From Tipula vernalis (taxonomy: Eukaryota > Arthropoda > Insecta > Diptera > Tipulidae), in NCBI GenBank assembly GCA_958295665.1, contig OY282558.1:65460789-65524788 (forward strand): a stretch of DNA of 64,000 nt, in the 5' to 3' direction. This document shows positions 57,876 to 64,000 of the stretch, one piece after another (positions within the stretch are counted from its first letter, which is position 1; each line of letters opens with the position of its first letter). Under the pieces are notes generated by a model. It saw only the letters and a program-made list of their open reading frames with translations, searched no databases and was not told the DNA's origin. A program made the position numbers and the translations under genes.

Positions 57876-58478
57876 TTAAGTACCGTTAGCCTTTTTGACA
57901 AGAGTCACGGGGGAACTCCATGCGCTGTTGCTAACCTCAATAACGTCTAGTTTTAGCATTCGATCTATTTCTTCATTTAACTCTTTTTGGACTGCTGGTG
58001 ACACTGGATAATGCCTTTGCTTAATGGGTTTGATTTTGTCTTCAATTTTAATTACATGCTTATGTAAATGTGTCTTGCTGAGTCCGTTTTTGCTAAATGA
58101 TGGAAATTGCGCTATAATTTTGTCTAACTTCAATTGGTCCTCGATGCTCAATTTGTGTACTTCGGGTTTTTCTTGAACGTGATTATCAGTGATTTGATTA
58201 ATAGAAAAATTAGGAATTAAGCCAAAAGTTTGCCAAAAATTGATGCCGAGGTATAATGATGTCTGAAGGGTTGGTACTATGCAAAATTTAATATTTGCTG
58301 TTTTATTACCGAAACTTACAGGCAACCAGATATATCCTTCGATTTTATTTGATGTGTCATCCGCAGTGGTTATATATGAGTTTAATTTGCGGTAGACAAG
58401 ATTATTTGATGGCAAAAATTCCGTAGAACCTTTTCCCAACACACTTACGGATGCGCCGCTATCTAACAAGCCATACAT
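57876..58478 (-). pseudogene. pol: Gypsy D protease and RT start
   Basis: Protease MYGLLDSGASVSVLGKG (from 58,478), with a DSGA active site in place of DTGA, then SLYLGINFWQTF. The RT start reads IKPIKQRHYPVSPAVQ, EIDRMLKLDVIEVSNS and SSPVTLVKKANGT, at which point the element is truncated, before the catalytic YxDD. Confidence 0.85.
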
Positions 58479-58526
58479 TTTGATGTTTGCTATTTTTACC
58501 TCTGCCTGGAGTCGCGGATCAGTTGG

Positions 58527-59991
58527 TCAGTTGTTTTTAAGTATCGACGCTATACAATGTTTTATCAACTGACGTTTCTCTCTAAAATATTTTATAATTC
58601 TGGAAATTGGCTTCGGTTTTATTGTTATCTTTGCCTTTACAGGAATGTTTGTGAATTTAGTTGTTTTGCATGAACTGGTTGACAAATTTTCGGTGTTTAT
58701 TTCGAGGGTGGTGCGGACCCCTGTTTGGCTGATCTCATATTCTCCTCCGAGCGTGACCCCCTCATTACGTTCCCACTCGGACATATGTTTCCCGCTGCAT
58801 ACAGTTGACATCTGGAACAGTTCGGCTTGCGTACATTAGCTGCCCCACATCCGAAACAAAAAATATCCATAAATGGATTTAAGCAGTCCTGGTACCTGTG
58901 GCCCAAATCTTTACAGTTCCAACATATCAAGGTCGTAGTTGAATCTGAAGTACTGCTTTGCTGATCTCGATTAAATGCTTCAATTTCTAATTGTTGATCA
59001 TTAATTGTAAATGACTGGTCACTGCTTTGATTTAACCTCAATTGATTCATTGGCTGGATAAGGTTTGCATCATACTGAGGTGCCACTTCATTAACGGTAG
59101 ACCTTTGTCTAAGTGTTGGCTGTTCATTAAAATGCCTAGGATCGTATCCAGTCTGCTGCCACATTCTTTCATAACGCTGACACAACACTCGCAATTCTTC
59201 CAAGGATCGTATCGAACTTTGATTTGATAAGGTCACACTTCTCAATGCCGGATTCATGTTCTGACACAAACGATAAATGAGTTCCCTCTCGGATAAACGG
59301 TTTTGAAGGCGGGCGTTTAACTTTTGTATACTCAATGCAAAGTCTGAAAACGATTCCCGTTGTTGATGTTTGCGGAGTATTTGTTCCCTAATTTCTTCTT
59401 CAAAATCAAAGGAGCTGAAATATGCTATTATTGCTGACCTCATTTGGTACCAATCTGCATCTGGATGATCTAGCTTAAACACCCAGTACCAGTCTTCGGC
59501 TTTTTTTGTTAAAAACAAATGCAAAGCTTTTGTCAGTGCGGATAACGGAAAACCATCATCCCGTGCCATATGTTCCAATCTATGAATAAAATCGTGAACA
59601 TTTGTTGCATCACTACCGTCAAATGACAAGTTCCATGTCTGCCTAATCTTGTAGAATCTCGACATGATGTTTTGATAGGCAGGTTGTTGAACAAATTTGG
59701 GTGCTTCTAACGATGTCGGATGAATGTTCATGTTTTGTGGAGGAATAATTTGGTCATGAATGTTTTGTCTTGGCATGTCTGTTCGCAAATTTGAAAAATA
59801 TATATTTGGCGGTAATTCAAATCTATAACGGAGCTTTTCATTTCGTTCATTTCGACAAATGGTTTATGTGTTGTTCTTGCTTCCATTGGAGGTGGTGAGA
59901 TGTATTGGGTCGTGTCAGATACTTTACATTTTTGATCGTTGGATTGATCTCTTGAAGGATCGCCTGATTGTGATAGTTGTGTTGGAATCAA
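58527..59991 (-). pseudogene. gag: Gypsy D gag, capsid and zinc knuckles
   Basis: From 59,991: a linker with proline-rich PPQNMNIHP. The capsid core holds NLSFDGSDATNVHDFIHRLE, DWYWVFKLDHPDADW, REQILRKHQQRESFSDFA and LIYRLCQNMNPALR (59,230-59,650). A CCHC-type knuckle CWNCKDLGHRYQDC (58,870-58,920) precedes CFGCGAANVRKPNCSRC. Frame changes near 59,760 and 58,700 split the protein. Confidence 0.8.
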
Positions 59992-60008
59992 ATGATGTGG
60001 AGATGTCC

Positions 60009-60440
60009 TTACCTTTGAACTGCTGAATCCTTTAAATCATTGATGATCTTTAAATATCTGTTAAAAGATCTGCGCCAATTACTGCATAAATTAGAAAGGA
60101 TTCCTAACTCTCCAAATGAGTTCTCTAATCGTTTAGTTCGATCCCGATAATGGATAATTTTGCCGAGCACTTTAGCTGCAATTTCTAAAGACACTTCGGT
60201 TGTTTGATCACCAAACTTGGAAATTTCTTCGTATTTATTTTTACATAATTCGACTTCTATTTCCGGGTTTAATTTGATATGTGATGAAACGGGTTTCAGT
60301 TTTGGCCCTTGCTCTTCAGACATTAATAAATTAAACAAAATTGATTGAGCATCTGAAGTTCTACTTGACAGACCCCTAATCTGATACTCAACTTCTAATT
60401 CCGACACCGAGAGATTTTTCAAATAAGAAAGCGGATCCAT
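60009..60440 (-). pseudogene. gag: Gypsy D gag, N-terminal region
   Basis: The ATG at 60,440 gives MDPLSYLKNLSVSELEVEYQ, an N-terminal SAP-like helix pattern seen in some Gypsy gags, then a helical region ending near 60,009. One frame change separates it from the capsid part. Confidence 0.7.
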
Positions 60441-61656
60441 TTCAAAAAATTATAGAAGTTAATTTGACGAATTCGAGAAATAATGCTGAGAATTTCCTAA
60501 TAAAAGACTTTACTTCCCAAAGATGCAAAATAAAACTGAGACTAAACAAAAGGTTCACTTAAAAATTTACAACTAGTATATCTACGAGTATATAATATTA
60601 TGTTTTGGTTTTTGTATTTAATTACCCAAAAAAAAAAAAAAATATATAGTAAAATAAAATGAAGTTACGAACTTAATGAATAGGTCTTTAAACTCTTGAG
60701 CATATAAACAAGAATAAAATTAAATTCAATATAAATCTCTTAAATTAACTAAATAATTATTTACTAATAAATAAGCAACTAATAATAGTTGTGAAAATAT
60801 AGTGAAAAAATTAAACTTACAAAAAAAAAAAAAAAATGATTATAAAAAAAATATTTGTATTTGTATATATGTTTATAGAATTTATATGCACGTATTCGAT
60901 CGTGTATACGTATGTGGAACTATATAGACAACAATCTCGATAAATATTGGTGATGTATGAATGAATATGTAGCGACATGTGAATCAAAAAAAAATTGTAA
61001 ACTAGAAAGGATTGTACACTACGAAAACTAAACTTGAGATGTCCTAACAGGTGATAATGGAATAATAATAACAAAGAATCACTAAGCATTCAACCAAGTC
61101 AACCCTGTTAAAAATTCAATCAAGATAACTTCCAAAAGCACACATTAGGGAAAGGAAATTGGGGATTGGGAATGGTTATTTAAACCTTTCTGTGCAGAAC
61201 GCAGTAATCGTATGAGCAGGAGGAACTCATGACTTCCTCATGTATCAACACCGGCTCATTCGAAAATGTAATCTATACACAAGTTTAAAAAAAAATTAAA
61301 AGGAATTTGTAGGGAAATGAACTTTAAATATAATTGAAGAAAAATTAATGCGATAGTTTATATGTAAAAAGAAAATTGTTCAATTGGCAACTAGCCGCTA
61401 GTTAAGTTAAAAACTAAAAAAAATTTAATATTTGAAAAAAAAAACAATTTAAAAGAAAAATAGTGACATTAAGCGGTTTTTAAGAAGCCTTTGTTAAGCA
61501 GTGAAGCTGCTCGGATGACTTTTTAGGTCGACCATAAAAAAAAATCTGTTACAATATTACGGTTAAATTATATTTCACATGGTTGATAGAACATGTGTTT
61601 TTCTTAACGGAATTTAAACCACGCGATTTTTTTACCCAACGGAATTTTCACGAGGC
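60441..61656 (-). other. Untranslated leader of Gypsy D
   Basis: About 1.2 kb between primer-binding site and gag. Contains A-rich runs and a GC-richer patch at 61,195-61,255. No reading frame is credible. Confidence 0.45.
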
Positions 61657-61672
61657 CCCTGTTTCGGCGCCA
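61657..61672 (-). promoter_or_regulatory. Primer-binding site of Gypsy D
   Basis: The minus strand reads TGGCGCCGAAACAGGG, identical in 16 bases to the site in the errantivirus-like element, so both use the same tRNA primer (tRNA-Lys-like). Confidence 0.8.
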
Positions 61673-61675
61673 TTT

Positions 61676-62694
61676 TGTTACGGACCATCCTAACGGCTGT
61701 ACGCTTTTATCCGGGTAGTTTCACGGCTGGGAGGTTCTTGCCACTAGGATCTTAAATTGGCCGAACAAACATATTTTTACGTACATTTTCACTTATTTAT
61801 TGACTGATACGAAACTATGAATCACATCACCAATAAAAGAAGTATTTACTCCATTATAAATAAATTATTTAATTCAATATTCAAAATTTTGGTTTTTCAT
61901 TGACATAGTTTTGGTTTAAATTTATCATTAACTTTTATGTTACAAAGAAAAACTAGTAACTGTTAGCTTTTAATAATTTTAATAAGACTCAAAAAAAAAA
62001 ACCATATAAACACCCAAAACAATTTAATAATTATAATCACAAAAAGGAAACACTCACCAGACAAATTTCACGAACAGTACTCTTGGCTATACCTGTCCGA
62101 TGCTGAAAAAATTTTTGTTAATTTTCACACTATTGAGAATTATTATATAATTTTTTTTTTTTTTTTGATTCTTATTTACAAAAAACTATTTTGAATTAAA
62201 CTTTTTTTTTTTTGTTTTCTTTACTTTTTAAATATAATATTTCTTAAAAATACTTTTTTTTTGTTATTTATGCTTTCACATAAATGTAACTATGTACATA
62301 TATACGCACAGTGTGATTTGACTACAGTAATCACTTAATCAGTACCACTAAATTCACTCTACTTCTATATTTTAATTTACTTATGATACTTTCACTTATG
62401 TAACTATAAATATTTATCCTCTTAATAGAAGTTTTTGGGCCTAAGTATATGAACAAAACATATATACTTTAAGTCCACTAATCTTTTAGGTTTATGGTGA
62501 ACAGCATAATCTAGTGGATATTTTTCTCGCTCCTCTAACGTATTTTACATCCAAAAATGTTGTCTTAAAACAAAACCATCAAGAGGTACTGTTCGGTTTG
62601 ATCACATAAAAACCGCTACCCTAATACAACGGACAGAGAGGCCCGACTGTTGTCCTCCGGATCAACGCCAATCACCCCACAGCTCTGTGCCCAG

Positions 62695-62698
<4 letters not shown>
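61676..62698 (-). repeat. Putative Gypsy D 5' LTR (1,023 bp)
   Basis: On the minus strand TGTTCTGGGCACAG at 62,698 to CCGTAACA at 61,676, with three bases before the primer-binding site. The boundaries rest on TG...CA ends and position; no partner LTR is present to confirm. Confidence 0.45.

Positions 62699-62737
<39 letters not shown>
62699..62737. repeat. (AT)n microsatellite
   Basis: AT dinucleotide run, abutting the putative LTR end. Confidence 0.9.
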
Positions 62738-62741
<4 letters not shown>

Positions 62742-63275
62742 TTGTTTGGAGGTTTTTTTTTTTTTTTTGTACTCCTATTGTAAAACCTATCAATTAAAAA
62801 TGATACGTCACTAGCCGACTAAAGTTTATAATTCGGCAAATAATGGAAAAAATTATAATAATATTAAACAAAATTAACTTACTATAATATAGTGTCTGTT
62901 TTATCTGTTCTTCTAAAATCAATCCGATTATAAACAATGTATATACAATTATACTATTTAATATAATGTAATCAGTGCGGCCTCTCAACTCAAACTGCAC
63001 AAATTCTTCCAAATTTAAAAAAAAATTTTATAATACAAAAAAAATTTCCCCTACTACCTTATTATCAATGTATAGTACAGTAGTACATCGTCCATACATT
63101 GCATTCATCAACAATATACAAGCATTATGGAAGTAGATGAAGTTTTAACAATTACGTTTGTTTAATATTTATTAATTCGAAATCATTTAATTTATAATTT
63201 AATTTAATTTAATAAAATTTATTTATTTTTATTTTAAACAAACGCACAATTTTATTTATTTATTTTTACAAGTAT
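62738..63275. other. Non-coding DNA
   Basis: AT-rich, with homopolymer runs. No recognised features. Confidence 0.4.
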
Positions 63276-63570
63276 TGTAATTTATTAATCACCATTTTAT
63301 TATGGTTATTTTCCACTACCGCACGATGTGGGCGACATGTCACCGCATTGATGATCGAGAGCAGACTGAAGTTAAAAGAAATATTTTATTTTGTTTTCTT
63401 GTCTCTTCATGTGGAAGAGACAGTAGTTCATTAGTTGAATGCGTGTGTTCCCAAATGTTAATGTCAACGTTGAGCGGCGTGGAGACGTTGCATTATTGGT
63501 TGGGTTAACTCAGACGCCAATGTATGTGAGTGATACTTTGTGGCGGAGCACGCATGAGTGAGCCGCTACA
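63276..63570 (-). repeat. Putative Gypsy E 3' LTR (about 295 bp)
   Basis: On the minus strand TGTAGCGGCTCACTCATGCG at 63,570 to TTACA near 63,276. CAGTCTGCTCTCG and AATAAAATA lie inside. It directly follows a GTGGGGGAGTCC polypurine tract (63,571-63,582). The distal end is a guess. Confidence 0.5.
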
Positions 63571-64000
63571 GGACTCCCCCACAAGTGATTTCCCCTCTCT
63601 GTGAAACATGATTGGTTTCGGTCTGTCTGTGTTTAGATCAGCTAAACAGAGCTGGCGATCACTCCGTTGAAATGTCTTATCTCGTAAGAAGCATTAACGG
63701 AGTCAATGGGCCGAGACAGAGGGAAAGAGTGAGAATGTGGTCGGTCGATTCTTGCGTCAGCAGCTGTAAAGAAGGATGTTCGTCGAGGCCCACACCTGAT
63801 AGGATGGGAGCAAGTGGCGTCGTCCAAATATCGGTGGGTACCTCTTATCTTCCTCTACTGAAATGCTGTGTTGCAGACAGAGCTGTTTTGAAGATGTCTG
63901 GTGACGCAAGCAAGTGAATGTGCCGTTTGTGTCGTGCTAGGCAGGTGGGCAGCGGTGAAAGGAAGCGTCGAAGCACACACCAGGTAGGTTGGGAGCAGGG
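63571..64000 (-). pseudogene. pol: Gypsy E, C-terminal pol end, runs off the window
   Basis: The minus strand reads EGKSLVGES just before the polypurine tract, matching REKSLAGES in Gypsy remnant B at 26.2 kb. Upstream, the sequence is much more GC-rich than the window average, with no clear integrase motif. It is the 3' tail of a minus-strand element continuing past 64,000. Confidence 0.5.

Larger units (their letters stand above)
57876..62698 (-). mobile_element. Gypsy element D, 5' half on minus strand
   Basis: Reading down the minus strand: a putative LTR (62,698-61,676), primer-binding site, 1.2-kb leader, gag in two or three frames, and protease plus start of RT. It is cut in RT at 57,876. 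No 3' LTR is in the window. Confidence 0.65.

Noticed and set aside
57876..62698. Gypsy D as a complete element
   Set aside because: The RT ends at 57,876 and no second LTR occurs; only the 5' half is present.
63612..63917. 101-codon plus-strand frame in GC-rich DNA
   Set aside because: Antisense to the tail of Gypsy E; no motif, and the higher GC content makes long chance frames likely.

Overview
The window is AT-rich eukaryotic DNA, most likely from an insect and probably a fly. The evidence is 63-bp introns in the only two host-type genes, an errantivirus-like element with an envelope remnant, and typical insect transposon families. Nothing is prokaryotic: there are no operons, no CRISPR array and no rRNA or tRNA gene. 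The species cannot be told from the sequence. Almost all of the window is transposable elements in nested layers, plus satellite DNA and (AT)n tracts.

Layout. 0.5-2.8 kb: a decayed CACTA/EnSpm-like element (copy 1) with its right terminus. 3.0-4.4 kb: a minus-strand errantivirus-like remnant whose putative LTR is split by a tRNA-derived SINE. 4.7-5.0 kb: a LINE scrap. 5.1-8.4 kb: a dead piggyBac element holding three solo LTRs that landed one after another in a 14-bp alternating purine/pyrimidine stretch. 8.5-10.5 kb: a minus-strand Gypsy pol remnant. 10.5-23.9 kb: a BEL/Pao element split by a 9.8-kb CACTA-like element (13,576-23,370), which itself carries a mariner and two foldbacks. Excising the 9.8-kb insertion leaves the BEL/Pao reading frame continuous. 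The CACTA-like element has two genes: a zinc-finger/tnp2-like transposase and a spliced gene with a SAM-like domain.

24.3-25.7 kb and 43.3-45.2 kb: an inverted segmental duplication. Each copy has an intact three-exon gene for a small secreted protein (190 and 186 aa). The genes face each other across about 18 kb of repeats: a Gypsy remnant, two Helitron fragments, a rosa-like mariner remnant, a ~108-bp satellite with higher-order structure, a Penelope-like RT scrap, a second Gypsy remnant, and a full-length Jockey-type LINE with a 12-bp target-site duplication.

45.2-51.9 kb: an errantivirus-like LTR element with paired 281/278-bp LTRs, gag, pol and env remnants and a 4-bp TSD. 52.2-56.9 kb: a young Gypsy element whose 208-bp LTRs differ by about one base, with a 4-bp TSD. 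57.5 kb: a 182-bp MITE with a 9-bp TSD. 57.9-62.7 kb: a 5' half of a Gypsy element on the minus strand. 63.3 kb to the end: the 3' end of another Gypsy element.

Many interruptions are one-base shifts in homopolymers. Some may be assembly errors rather than real decay, so 'pseudogene' calls on young elements should be read with that in mind. The two secreted-protein genes are the only loci that look like selected host genes. The two-gene CACTA-like transposon is the best candidate for a little-described system.
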